Origin: Actinoplanes sp. M2I2
Lineage (GTDB): Bacteria; Actinomycetota; Actinomycetes; Mycobacteriales; Micromonosporaceae
Length of the DNA stretch: 64,000 nucleotides
Assembly: GCF_023544445.1 (NCBI RefSeq)
Contig: NZ_JALPVJ010000017.1
Location: forward strand, 1 to 64,000
Reading direction: 5' to 3'
Shown: in pieces, positions 33,093-40,962 of the stretch
Layout: each line of letters starts with the position of its first letter
Numbering within the stretch: position 1 is the stretch's first letter
Made by a program: the position numbers and the translations under genes
The notes under the pieces: model-generated
The model's database searches: none
Told to the model about the DNA's origin: nothing
Seen by the model: only the letters and a program-made list of their open reading frames with translations

Positions 33093-33224
33093 ATCGCCTC
33101 CTCGTCCGTTCTCATCACGGCGGGTGGGTCCCGCTGCTGCGATGATCGGACGCGCGAGCCGCCGCTTGATCTCCCTCCCGGTTGCGAAAGAGGAGCAACC
33201 GCCCGCGCGAGTAGGCTTCCGGCC

Positions 33225-33524
33225 ATGCGCGTACCCACCGCGGCCGTCACGGCCGGCTCCCTCATCGGCGGCTGGCAGCTCGCCCGCCGCACCGGCAACC
33301 GGCCCCTGGGCGGTGCCGTCCTGGTCGCCGGCGGCGTGCTGGCCGGCCGCGAGTGGGCGCGGCGCACGAGCCCGGCCGTCACCGGCGCGCTCGTGGCCAC
33401 GTACGTCGGGGCCTTCGGCCTCTCGCACCCGCTGGCCAAGCGCATCGGCCCCTGGCCTTCGGTCCTGGCGGTCTCGGCCCTGACCGCCGCCGTCTCCTAC
33501 GTCGCGGCCGACCGCCGCCGCTGA
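33225..33524 (+). CDS. small hydrophobic membrane protein
   Basis: A 99-residue protein with three short hydrophobic segments (GSLIGGWQLAR, AVLVAGGVLAG, TGALVATYVGAFG) and a closing basic DRRR. It could span the membrane three times. Similar small proteins are common and uncharacterised in actinobacteria. ATG 33225 is 132 bp from the divergent EAL-GGDEF start; AGGAG at 33191 is too far to be its ribosome site. Confidence 0.72.
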   Translation: MRVPTAAVTAGSLIGGWQLARRTGNRPLGGAVLVAGGVLAGREWARRTSPAVTGALVATYVGAFGLSHPLAKRIGPWPSVLAVSALTAAVSYVAADRRR

Positions 33525-33533
33525 CCGGTTGCG

Positions 33534-34532
33534 CTAGTTGCCCGCGCCGAGCGACGGCATCATCGCCGTCGGGTAGCGGTCGCCCTTGGCCGCCCCGGCC
33601 GGCACGATCTTCTCGATCTCGGCCAGGTCGTCGGCCGTCAGGGTGACGTCCAGCGCGGGCAGGGCCTCGCTGAGCCGCTCCCGGGTCCGCGCGCCGACCA
33701 GCGGCACGATGTCGTCGCCCTGGGCCGCCACCCAGGCGATGGCCAGCTGGGCGACCGTGCAACCCTTCGCCTCGGCCACCTGGCGCAGCGCGTCGACCAG
33801 GCTCAGGTTGTGATCGAGGTTCTCGCCCGAGAAGCGGGGCGTGAAGCCGCGGAAGTCGCCCTGGCCCGATCCCCGGCCGGCGCTCCAGTGCCCCGAGATC
33901 AGACCCCGGCTCAACACCCCGTACGCGGTCAGGCCGATGCCCAGCTCCCGCAGCGTGGGCAGCACCTCGGCCTCGATCGCCCGGGAGATCAGCGAGTACT
34001 CGATCTGCAGGTCGGCCACCGGGTGCACGGCGTGGGCGCGGCGGATCGTGTCGGCGCCGACCTCGGACAGGCCGAGGTGGCGGACATAGCCGGCGTCGAT
34101 CATCTCCTTGATCGCGCCCACCGTGTCCTCGATCGGCACGGCCGGGTCGAGCCGCGCGGGGCGGTAGATGTCGATGTGGTCGGTGCCGAGCCGGGTCAGC
34201 GTGTAGGCCAGGAAGTTCTTGACCGCCTGGGGCCGGCCGTCCTGCCCGCCCCAGGACAGGTCGGGGGCCCGCAGCCCGCCGAACTTCACGCTGAGCTGGT
34301 AGCTGTCGCGGGGCCGGCCCCGCAGCGCCTCGGCCAGCAGCAGCTCGTTGTGGCCCATGCCGTAGAAGTCGCCGGTGTCGATCAGCGTGACGCCGGCGTC
34401 GAGCGCGGCGTGCACGGTGGCGATGCTCTCGTCCCGGTCGGCCGGGCCGTAGACGCCGTGGGACATGCCCATGGCGCCGAGGCCGAGCTTGCTGACGGTC
34501 GGGCCGGTCCGGCCCAGAGTCACTGACTGCAT
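33534..34532 (-). CDS. aldo/keto reductase
   Basis: A 332-residue aldo-keto reductase. Asp52 and Tyr57 (LIDTGDFYG) and Lys83 (SVKFGG) of the tetrad are present, but the histidine position reads YRPARLD, so Ala126 stands where His is usual; this is a recurrent subfamily feature. The start ATG 34532 has GAGGAGA upstream and is preferred to an ATG ten codons earlier. It is divergent from the XRE regulator, which probably controls it, and ends 9 bp from the convergent small membrane protein. Confidence 0.93.
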   Translation of the reverse strand: MQSVTLGRTGPTVSKLGLGAMGMSHGVYGPADRDESIATVHAALDAGVTLIDTGDFYGMGHNELLLAEALRGRPRDSYQLSVKFGGLRAPDLSWGGQDGRPQAVKNFLAYTLTRLGTDHIDIYRPARLDPAVPIEDTVGAIKEMIDAGYVRHLGLSEVGADTIRRAHAVHPVADLQIEYSLISRAIEAEVLPTLRELGIGLTAYGVLSRGLISGHWSAGRGSGQGDFRGFTPRFSGENLDHNLSLVDALRQVAEAKGCTVAQLAIAWVAAQGDDIVPLVGARTRERLSEALPALDVTLTADDLAEIEKIVPAGAAKGDRYPTAMMPSLGAGN

Positions 34533-34660
34533 CACAGTTCTCCTCTTCGTCGATCTCGTCACCTACCCTGCGCCGCCGCCGGCATTCCCGGGAGCGGAGC
34601 GTTCATCGTGGGAGTGCCGGTCCCTGGCTGCGCCGCCGCCCGGCGAGGCAGCATGAGGGC

Positions 34661-35503
34661 ATGCAACGCGACGAGCTGGCCGACTTCCTGCGCCGCCGCC
34701 GGGAGGCGATCCGCCCGGCCGAGGTGGGCCTGGCCGACGGCCCGCGCCGCCGCACCGCCGGGCTGCGCCGCGAGGAGGTGGCGATGCTCGCGGGCATGTC
34801 GGTCGACTACGTCGTCCGCCTCGAGCAGGGCCGCAGCAGCCAGCCGTCGACCCAGCTGCTCGGGGCGCTGGCCCGCGCGCTGCGGCTGTCCGACGACGAA
34901 CGCGCCCACCTGTTCCACCTGGCCGGTCACCAGCCGCCACCGGCCGAAGGCCCGGCCCGCCTGGCCCGCGCCGGCCTGCTGCGGATGCTCGACCTGCTCG
35001 GTGACACGCCCGCACTCGTGCTGTCCGACCTGAGCGAGACGCTCGCCCAGAACCGGGCGTCGCTGCTGCTGCACGGCGAGCAGACCGGCCTCGAGGGGGA
35101 CCGGCGCTACCACGTCTACCGGTGGTTCACCGAGCCGGCGGTCCGGGCCCTGCACCCGGCCGAGGACGGGGAGCACCACGCCCGGGTGATCGTGGCCGAC
35201 CTGCGGGCCGTGGCCGGCCGCCGGCCCGGCGATCCGACGATCACCCGTCTGGTGGCGGCGCTGCAGCGGGAGAGCGCGGACTTCCGCCGGCTGTGGGCCG
35301 AGCACGAGGTGGCGGTCCGCCGCAACGACCGCAAGACGTTCGTGAACGCGCGGGTGGGCCGGGTCGAGGTGGACTGCGAGACCCTGGTCACGCCCGACCA
35401 GCGGCAGCTGCTGCTGGTGCTCACCCCGGTCGGCGCGGAGGCCCGGGAGCGCCTCGAACTGCTCCGTGTGCTCGGTCTCCAGGAGTTCCCGGCCGGGGTG
35501 TGA
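34661..35503 (+). CDS. XRE family regulator with MmyB-like ligand domain
   Basis: A 280-residue regulator. The N-terminal helix-turn-helix (residues about 30-80, LRREEVAMLAGMSVDYVVRLEQGR) and the C-terminal MmyB-like PAS-type domain (NRASLLLHGEQ to TLVTPDQRQLLLVLTPVG) are typical of a large actinobacterial group. The C-terminal domain of such proteins binds fatty acids or other lipophilic ligands. It is divergent from the aldo-keto reductase, a very common pairing in which the regulator represses the reductase. Confidence 0.93.
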   Translation: MQRDELADFLRRRREAIRPAEVGLADGPRRRTAGLRREEVAMLAGMSVDYVVRLEQGRSSQPSTQLLGALARALRLSDDERAHLFHLAGHQPPPAEGPARLARAGLLRMLDLLGDTPALVLSDLSETLAQNRASLLLHGEQTGLEGDRRYHVYRWFTEPAVRALHPAEDGEHHARVIVADLRAVAGRRPGDPTITRLVAALQRESADFRRLWAEHEVAVRRNDRKTFVNARVGRVEVDCETLVTPDQRQLLLVLTPVGAEARERLELLRVLGLQEFPAGV

Positions 35504-35535
35504 GACGCCCGGGCGCGGGTACGCTTCGCCCGGTC

Positions 35536-36267
35536 ATGTCTACAGCCGTCGCCCCGCCCCCGTCCCGCCGCAGGCTCTTCCTCCTGCTCGGCGCGGTCGT
35601 CCTGATCCTCGCCGCGGTGAACGTGGCCGACAAGTTCGGCCCGCCCCACACCGGCCTGGTGGCCGGCCCCCTCGTCGCCGGGCTTCTCGTGCTCCTGGCC
35701 CGCCGCTCGGGCCTGAGCTGGCACGATCTCGGTCTGTCCCGGCGTACGTTCGTGCCCGGCCTGAAATACGCGGTCGGCGCCGTCCTGGCCGTCGCGGTCG
35801 TCTACGCCATCGGCGTGGCCCTGCCGCTGACCCGGCCCGCGTTCCACGACGTCCGCTATCACCTGCATCCCGGCGCCGCCCTGCTGACCGCGTTCATCGT
35901 GGTGCCGCTGGGCACGGTGCTGCTCGAGGAGATCGCCTTCCGGGGCGTGCTCCTCGGCCTGGTCAACCGCCACCGCGGCGCGGTCTGGGCCAGCATCACG
36001 TCGTCGGTGCTGTTCGGCCTGTGGCACATCCTGCCGTCGCTGCGGCTCAACCAGGCCAACGCGGCCGTCGGCTCGGTGTTCGGCTCCGGTACGACCGGGC
36101 GGGTCCTGGCCGTGCTGGGCGCGGTGGCCTTCACGGCGCTGGCCGGCCTGCTGCTGTGTGAGCTGCGCCGCCGCAGCGGGAGCCTGCTGGCCGCGGCCGC
36201 GCTGCACTGGGCCACCAACGGCCTGGGGCTGCTGGTGGCCGCCGCGCTGGCTACGACGATGGCCTGA
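35536..36267 (+). CDS. CPBP family intramembrane metalloprotease
   Basis: A 243-residue membrane protein with about seven helices and the CAAX-protease/bacteriocin-processing motifs: EEIAFRG (Glu131, Glu132, Arg136), LFGLWH with His164, and HWATN near the end. These form the zinc-binding glutamyl-type active site within the membrane. The family processes prenylated or signal peptides, or confers bacteriocin self-immunity; here the role is unknown. Its end overlaps the convergent hydrolase gene by 17 bp. Confidence 0.93.
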   Translation: MSTAVAPPPSRRRLFLLLGAVVLILAAVNVADKFGPPHTGLVAGPLVAGLLVLLARRSGLSWHDLGLSRRTFVPGLKYAVGAVLAVAVVYAIGVALPLTRPAFHDVRYHLHPGAALLTAFIVVPLGTVLLEEIAFRGVLLGLVNRHRGAVWASITSSVLFGLWHILPSLRLNQANAAVGSVFGSGTTGRVLAVLGAVAFTALAGLLLCELRRRSGSLLAAAALHWATNGLGLLVAAALATTMA

Positions 36268-37033
36268 GCAGCTCGACGACCGGCCGGCTGTAGTCGTCGT
36301 TGTGGCCGGCGCCCTCGACGGCGACCACCCGGACCGGTCCGGCGGCGTCGCCCGCGACGAGCCGGCTCTGCTCCGGCGGCACCACCGCGTCGGCCGTGCC
36401 GTAGAGCACGAAGGTGGGAACGGTGATCGTCCTGATCTGGTCGCGCACCGGGAACCTGTCCCGCAGCAGCCACCGGACCGGCAGGAACGGGTAGTGCTCA
36501 CGGCCGGCCGCGGCCAGGTCGGTGAAGGGCGACCGCAGCACCAGCGTGTCGGGCGGGTGCCGGGTGGCCAGCCCGGTCGCCACCGCCGCGCCCAGGCTCT
36601 CGCCGAAATAGATCAGCCGCGGCCCGGCGTGCTCGACCAGATAGGCCCGGGCCGCGTCGGCGTCCCGGGCCAGACCGGCCTCGCTCGGGCGGCCCGGGTT
36701 GCCGCCGTAGCCGCGGTAGTCGAGGAGCAGCACGGTGTACCCCTGAGCGGCCAGGGCCGTGGCGAGCGGCGCGCGGCCGAGCCGGTTGCCCGCGTTGCCC
36801 GGCGCCACCAGCACGGCCGTGCGCCGGTCAGGCGTACGGGACGGGGGCCGGAACAGCCACGCGCCCAGCTCCAGCCCGTCGCTCGGGCGCAGCGTGACCG
36901 CCTCGGCTCCGGCCGCGAGCGGTGGCGCCGACCGGTCGGGGAAGTAGATCAGCCGCCGTTGCAGCAGCCAGACCGCGGCCAGGATCAGAGCGAGCACCAG
37001 CAGCACGACAAGCGCCACCCGCAACCGGACCAT
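36251..37033 (-). CDS. membrane-anchored alpha/beta hydrolase (Bem46/YqkD-like)
   Basis: A 260-residue hydrolase with an N-terminal transmembrane helix (residues 4-24) that leaves the catalytic domain outside or at the membrane face. VAPGNAGN is the oxyanion loop, the nucleophile is in GESLGAA (about residue 147), the acid in YGTADAVVPP and the histidine in EGAGHNDDY. This pattern is typical of the Bem46-like serine hydrolases, whose substrates are unknown. It lies downstream of the NmrA gene but separated from it by 54 bp. Confidence 0.9.
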   Translation of the reverse strand: MVRLRVALVVLLVLALILAAVWLLQRRLIYFPDRSAPPLAAGAEAVTLRPSDGLELGAWLFRPPSRTPDRRTAVLVAPGNAGNRLGRAPLATALAAQGYTVLLLDYRGYGGNPGRPSEAGLARDADAARAYLVEHAGPRLIYFGESLGAAVATGLATRHPPDTLVLRSPFTDLAAAGREHYPFLPVRWLLRDRFPVRDQIRTITVPTFVLYGTADAVVPPEQSRLVAGDAAGPVRVVAVEGAGHNDDYSRPVVELLRPSS

Positions 37034-37087
37034 GCGCCGATGATGGGTCGGGCCGGGTCGCCCGTCAATCGAGGGCCGGGAACGGGT

Positions 37088-37942
37088 TCAGGCCGCGGGG
37101 GCGAAGGACGCCGCGACGTCCCGGGCGAAGCCGGTGATGTCGCGCCCCGGGCGGCCGGTGATCGCCTCGACGTGACCGCTCACGTGCTCGAAGCCGCCGG
37201 CCCGGATGATGCCGAAGACGCCGGCCAGCTGGGCGGCGAGCCAGGCGGGCAGGCCGGCGCCCTCGAACCGGGGACGGGCCTGGTCCTCGGTGAGGTCGGC
37301 GAAGCGTACGGGGCAGCCGGTCGCCGTGGCCAGGGCCGCCGCCACGTCGGTGAACGTGACCGCCGCGGGCCCGGTGAGGTCGTACGCCCGTCCCGTGTGG
37401 CCCTCGTCGAGGAGGGTGGCCGCGGCCACCGCGGCGACGTCGCGGATGTCGATCATCGCGACCCGCCGGCCGGCGGTGGGGGCGTACAGCGTGCCGGTCC
37501 GGGTGACGCCCTCGGCGACCATCAGCAGGTTGGTCATGAAGAACGCGGGCCGCAGCAGCACCGCCGGCACCCCGGAGCGGCGCAGGTGGGCCTCGATGTC
37601 GCCGTGCCAGCGGTACGCGGGCACCGCCGACGCGCGGTCGGCGTGCAGGGCGGACAGCTTGACGATCCGCTCGACGCCCTGCCGGGCGGCGGCGTCGATC
37701 ACCGCCGTCTCGTGCCGCACCTTGTCCGGGCCGTCGGCGGCGCAGAGGTACACGCGGTCGACGCCGTCGAGGGCGCGCCGCAGCGACGCCGGGTCGTCGA
37801 AGTCGCCGTGGGCCTGCTCGGCGCCGGGGAGGTCGGCCGGGGCGCGGACGAAGGCGCGGACGGTCGCGGCGCGGGCCTGCAGTGCGCGGACGACGTGGAC
37901 GCCGACCGAGCCGGTGGCGCCGGTGACGAGGATGCGGGTCAT
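37088..37942 (-). CDS. NAD(P)-binding NmrA family oxidoreductase
   Basis: A 284-residue atypical short-chain dehydrogenase. ILVTGATGSVGVHV at the N-terminus is the dinucleotide fold with the TGXXGXXG pattern of NmrA or azoreductase-like proteins; no Tyr-Xaa3-Lys pair of classical SDRs is apparent. It may be a redox sensor or a reductase of quinones or azo compounds. The start overlaps the flavoprotein stop by 4 bp (ATGA), showing a translationally coupled pair. Confidence 0.92.
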   Translation of the reverse strand: MTRILVTGATGSVGVHVVRALQARAATVRAFVRAPADLPGAEQAHGDFDDPASLRRALDGVDRVYLCAADGPDKVRHETAVIDAAARQGVERIVKLSALHADRASAVPAYRWHGDIEAHLRRSGVPAVLLRPAFFMTNLLMVAEGVTRTGTLYAPTAGRRVAMIDIRDVAAVAAATLLDEGHTGRAYDLTGPAAVTFTDVAAALATATGCPVRFADLTEDQARPRFEGAGLPAWLAAQLAGVFGIIRAGGFEHVSGHVEAITGRPGRDITGFARDVAASFAPAA

Positions 37943-39273
37943 GAGGTTGCCTTTCGAGCGGGAGCCGGTGGGATGTTGTGGCCCGTACGGAAGAAGTTGC
38001 CGGGGTCCCAGACGCGTTTGACGGCGGCCAGGCGGGTGTAGTTGTCCGCGGTGAACGCCGTCCGGGTCCGGGCCGGATCGGTGAGCAGGGTGAGGAAGGA
38101 ACCGCCGGTCGCGTACGGCCGGAGCCGCCCGGCCAGTCGGTCGAGGACCGAGTCGACGGCGGTGTGATCGGGCGCCGGGTAGGCGCCGACCGCCAGCACC
38201 GAGAACGACACGTCGCGGTGCCCGGCCGGGCCGGCGTGCGGGCCGGGGTCGGCCATCGCGCCACCCCAGTGCCGGACCTCGGCGAACGCGAGCGGCGAGT
38301 CGGCCGCGCCCGCCTCGACGACCGCGTGCAGCACCTCGTCCGGCAGCGTGGCGAACAGTTCGACCTCCTGACGGTTGGGCATCGGCGGCGCGTCGGGACC
38401 GTTCGTGGCGCGGGCGGCGTCCGGGAACGAGCGCATCGTGAACGCGTCGAGCAGCGGTGGACCGGCCGCCGCCAGGAGCGGGGCCAGGACCCGGTCACCG
38501 AGCTCGCCGTGATGGAAGGCGCGGATGGCCAGCACGCGGCGGCCGCGCAACGGGGCCGGGATCAGCGGTGACGGCGGGAGGCGGATCAGCAGGACCGCCG
38601 TGTTCATCGCCTCGGGCTCGTCGAGGGCCCACTGCCGGTACGCGGAGAGGACGTCGAACGCGCGCTCGGCCGGGTACAGCGACATGCCCGAGTACACCCG
38701 GCTCACGGGGTAGAGCCGGAACTCGAGCGAGGTGACCACGCCGAAGTTCCCGCCACCGCCGCGCAACGCCCAGAACAGGTCGGGATGATGCTCCGCGGTC
38801 GCGGTCAGCGCGACCCCGTCGGCCGTCACGAGGTCGGCGGCGAGGACGCTGTCGGCGGCGAACCCGAACGTGCGCGACAGCCACGACTGACCGCCGCCGA
38901 GCGTGTACCCGGTCACCCCGACCGTGCCGCAGCGGCCGGCCAGACCGGCCAGGCCGTACCGGGCCGCCGCACGGTTCACGTCGGCCCACACCGCGCCCGG
39001 GCCGACCCGGGCGATCCGGCGCCGGGGGTCGATCTCCACGCCGGTCAGCGCGGTGGTCTTGAGCAGCAGGGCGCCGTCGGCCGGGGAGACGGCGCCGTGG
39101 CCGGTGGCCTGCACGGCCAGCGGCAAATCGTGCTCCCGGGCGGCGCGTACCGCGACTTGTATGTCGGCCGCCGTCGCCGCCACGGCGACCAAAGCCGGAC
39201 GCGACTCGAAAGTTCTGTTCCAGCCGAGCCGGTGCTCGTCGTAGCCCGGATCGCCGGGCTTGAACATTGTCAT
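37939..39273 (-). CDS. FAD-dependent oxidase, berberine-bridge type
   Basis: A 444-residue VAO/PCMH flavoprotein. His59 (ATGHGAV) and Cys115 (GRCGTVGVTGYTLGGG) stand where the two covalent FAD links of berberine-bridge-type enzymes form, so bicovalent flavin is likely. The BBE domain motif VWDPGNFF is near the C-terminus. Members oxidise sugars, alkaloids or other secondary metabolites with oxygen. There is no signal peptide. The pair with the NmrA gene is divergent from the SARP-hydrolase regulator, whose presumed binding repeats lie between them. Confidence 0.92.
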   Translation of the reverse strand: MTMFKPGDPGYDEHRLGWNRTFESRPALVAVAATAADIQVAVRAAREHDLPLAVQATGHGAVSPADGALLLKTTALTGVEIDPRRRIARVGPGAVWADVNRAAARYGLAGLAGRCGTVGVTGYTLGGGQSWLSRTFGFAADSVLAADLVTADGVALTATAEHHPDLFWALRGGGGNFGVVTSLEFRLYPVSRVYSGMSLYPAERAFDVLSAYRQWALDEPEAMNTAVLLIRLPPSPLIPAPLRGRRVLAIRAFHHGELGDRVLAPLLAAAGPPLLDAFTMRSFPDAARATNGPDAPPMPNRQEVELFATLPDEVLHAVVEAGAADSPLAFAEVRHWGGAMADPGPHAGPAGHRDVSFSVLAVGAYPAPDHTAVDSVLDRLAGRLRPYATGGSFLTLLTDPARTRTAFTADNYTRLAAVKRVWDPGNFFRTGHNIPPAPARKATS

Positions 39274-39306
39274 GCGCCGAAGCTAGGAGGCGCCCGCCGC
39301 GTTGTG

Positions 39307-39328
39307 GATGTGGTTCCGATGTGGTCCC
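39307..39328. promoter_or_regulatory. 11-bp direct repeats, likely SARP/BTAD binding site
   Basis: GATGTGGTTCC (39307-39317) is followed directly by GATGTGGTCCC (39318-39328). SARP regulators bind heptamer direct repeats with an 11-bp period, and a SARP-type gene begins 20 bp to the right, with the flavoprotein operon on the left. The assignment is inference from spacing and position. Confidence 0.6.
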
Positions 39329-39347
39329 GCCCCCTAAGTTGAGCGGT

Positions 39348-40925
39348 GTGCTGGTGCGGGTGCTCGGAACGGCCGGGGTCCACCCCTCCGGCGGGGCCGC
39401 GCCGCGCCTCGAGCGCAAGGCCCGGGAACTGCTGAGCATCCTCACCGTCCGGGCGCCGGCCGCGGTGACCCTGGACGAGCTCGCCCGGCTGCTCTGGGAC
39501 GATCCGCCGCCGTCGGCGGTCAAGACCGTCCGGTCCCACCTCTCCCGGGTACGCGTGGCGCTGCGGGCCGCCGAGCCGGGCGCCGACATCGAGCGGGCCG
39601 GCCGCGACGGCTACCGGCTCGCGCTGGCGCCCGAGCGCACCGACGTCGGTTCGGTCGCCGCCGCACGGGCCCGCGCCCGCCGCCTGCTCGCCGACGGCCG
39701 CCCCGACAGTGCCGCCGCCGTGCTGGCCGAGGCCCGCACGGTGTGGCGGGCCGACCCCGAGTTGCCCGGCACAGTCGCCGCGGAGGCGCTGCGTCAGGGC
39801 TGGCGCCGGGAGCGGCGGCTGCTGGTGCAGGAACATCTCGGCTGCGTCGTGGCCGGCGACGACCCGGGCTCGGCCCTGGGCGAGCTGGAGCAGCTGACCA
39901 CGGCCGACCCGCTGGACGAGCCGCTGTGGGTGCACTACGTGCGGGCCCTGCACCGGGCCGGCCGGCCGAACGAGGCGCTGCGGGCCGCGGCCGCCGCCCG
40001 GGCGGCGCTGGTCGAGGTCGGCCTCGACCCCTCCGCCGCTTTGCGCGACGCCCAGGCCGAGGCGCTGCGGTCGGCCCCGCCGGCGGCCACCGCGACGCCG
40101 ATTCGCTACGCGACCGACCGGGACGGCTCGACCGCGTTCACGCGGCTGTCCGGGGACGGCCGTGACCTGGTCGTCCTCAACCCCGGGATGATCACCGTCG
40201 ACGGGCTGCTCGACGGCGCGTACGCCCGCCGCGCGCTGACCGCTCTGGCCGGGCACGCCGCGGTGGTGTGCCTCGACCGTCGGGGGATCGGCCTGTCCGA
40301 TCCTCTCGACCCGCTCCGGACGCCGCTGGACCAGTGGGTCACCGACGTGGGCCGCGTCCTCGACACCCTGGGCATCGGCCGGGCCGACCTGTTCGCCAAC
40401 TTCGACACCGGCCTGGTCGCGCTGGAGTTCGCCGCGCGCCACCCCGACCGGGTGCGCTCGCTGGTGCTGGCGCAGTGCTATCCGCGCTACACCCGGGGGC
40501 CCGACTATCCGTACGGTCTGGACCAGGCCACCACCGACACCCTGATCCACGACACGGTGTCGCCCGCGGACCCGGCGCACGGCGTGGACTCCGTCGCTCA
40601 GGCCGCGCCCAGCGTCGCCGCCGACGAGGATTTCCGGCGGTGGTGGAACCGGCTCGGCCGGCGCGCCGCGAGCCCGGCCGTCGCCCTCGCGGTCCGTACG
40701 GTGGCCACCGGCACCGATCTGCGCCACCGGCTGCCCGGCATCGCCGCGCCGACGCTGGTGCTGCACCGCCGCAACTGTCTCAACGTCGACGTGGGGCACG
40801 CCTCGTACCTGGCCACCCACCTGCCGGACGCCCGGCTGCGGACGACCCCCGGCACCGACGCGCTGTGGTTCACCGACTCGGCCGACCTGCTGCGGCACAC
40901 CGTCGACTTCCTGCGCCCCCGGTGA
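39348..40925 (+). CDS. SARP/BTAD regulator fused to a degenerate alpha/beta-hydrolase domain
   Basis: A 525-residue protein from GTG 39348. Residues 1-95 are an OmpR-like winged helix (LDELARLLWDDPPPSAVKTV), 100-240 a bacterial transcriptional activation domain (EPLWVHYVRALHRAGRPNEA). Residues 250-525 have the alpha/beta-hydrolase fold, but the nucleophile elbow is ANFDTG with Asp353 for Ser, and the histidine region reads PGTDALWF with Ala505 for His. The hydrolase part probably binds, rather than cleaves, an effector. It likely activates the divergent flavoprotein-NmrA operon. The frame is open 27 codons upstream, across the presumed binding site. Confidence 0.9.
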   Translation: MLVRVLGTAGVHPSGGAAPRLERKARELLSILTVRAPAAVTLDELARLLWDDPPPSAVKTVRSHLSRVRVALRAAEPGADIERAGRDGYRLALAPERTDVGSVAAARARARRLLADGRPDSAAAVLAEARTVWRADPELPGTVAAEALRQGWRRERRLLVQEHLGCVVAGDDPGSALGELEQLTTADPLDEPLWVHYVRALHRAGRPNEALRAAAAARAALVEVGLDPSAALRDAQAEALRSAPPAATATPIRYATDRDGSTAFTRLSGDGRDLVVLNPGMITVDGLLDGAYARRALTALAGHAAVVCLDRRGIGLSDPLDPLRTPLDQWVTDVGRVLDTLGIGRADLFANFDTGLVALEFAARHPDRVRSLVLAQCYPRYTRGPDYPYGLDQATTDTLIHDTVSPADPAHGVDSVAQAAPSVAADEDFRRWWNRLGRRAASPAVALAVRTVATGTDLRHRLPGIAAPTLVLHRRNCLNVDVGHASYLATHLPDARLRTTPGTDALWFTDSADLLRHTVDFLRPR

Positions 40926-40940
40926 AGGTCACCGGGGGCG
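40914..40940. terminator. perfect 12-bp stem overlapping the SARP stop codon
   Basis: CGCCCCCGGTGA (40914-40925) pairs exactly with TCACCGGGGGCG (40929-40940) around a loop of only three bases (AGG). The TGA stop of the regulator is inside the left arm. It lies between convergent genes and has no U-tract. Confidence 0.7.
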
Positions 40941-40962
40941 AGCGTCGCCGCCCCGGGATCGG

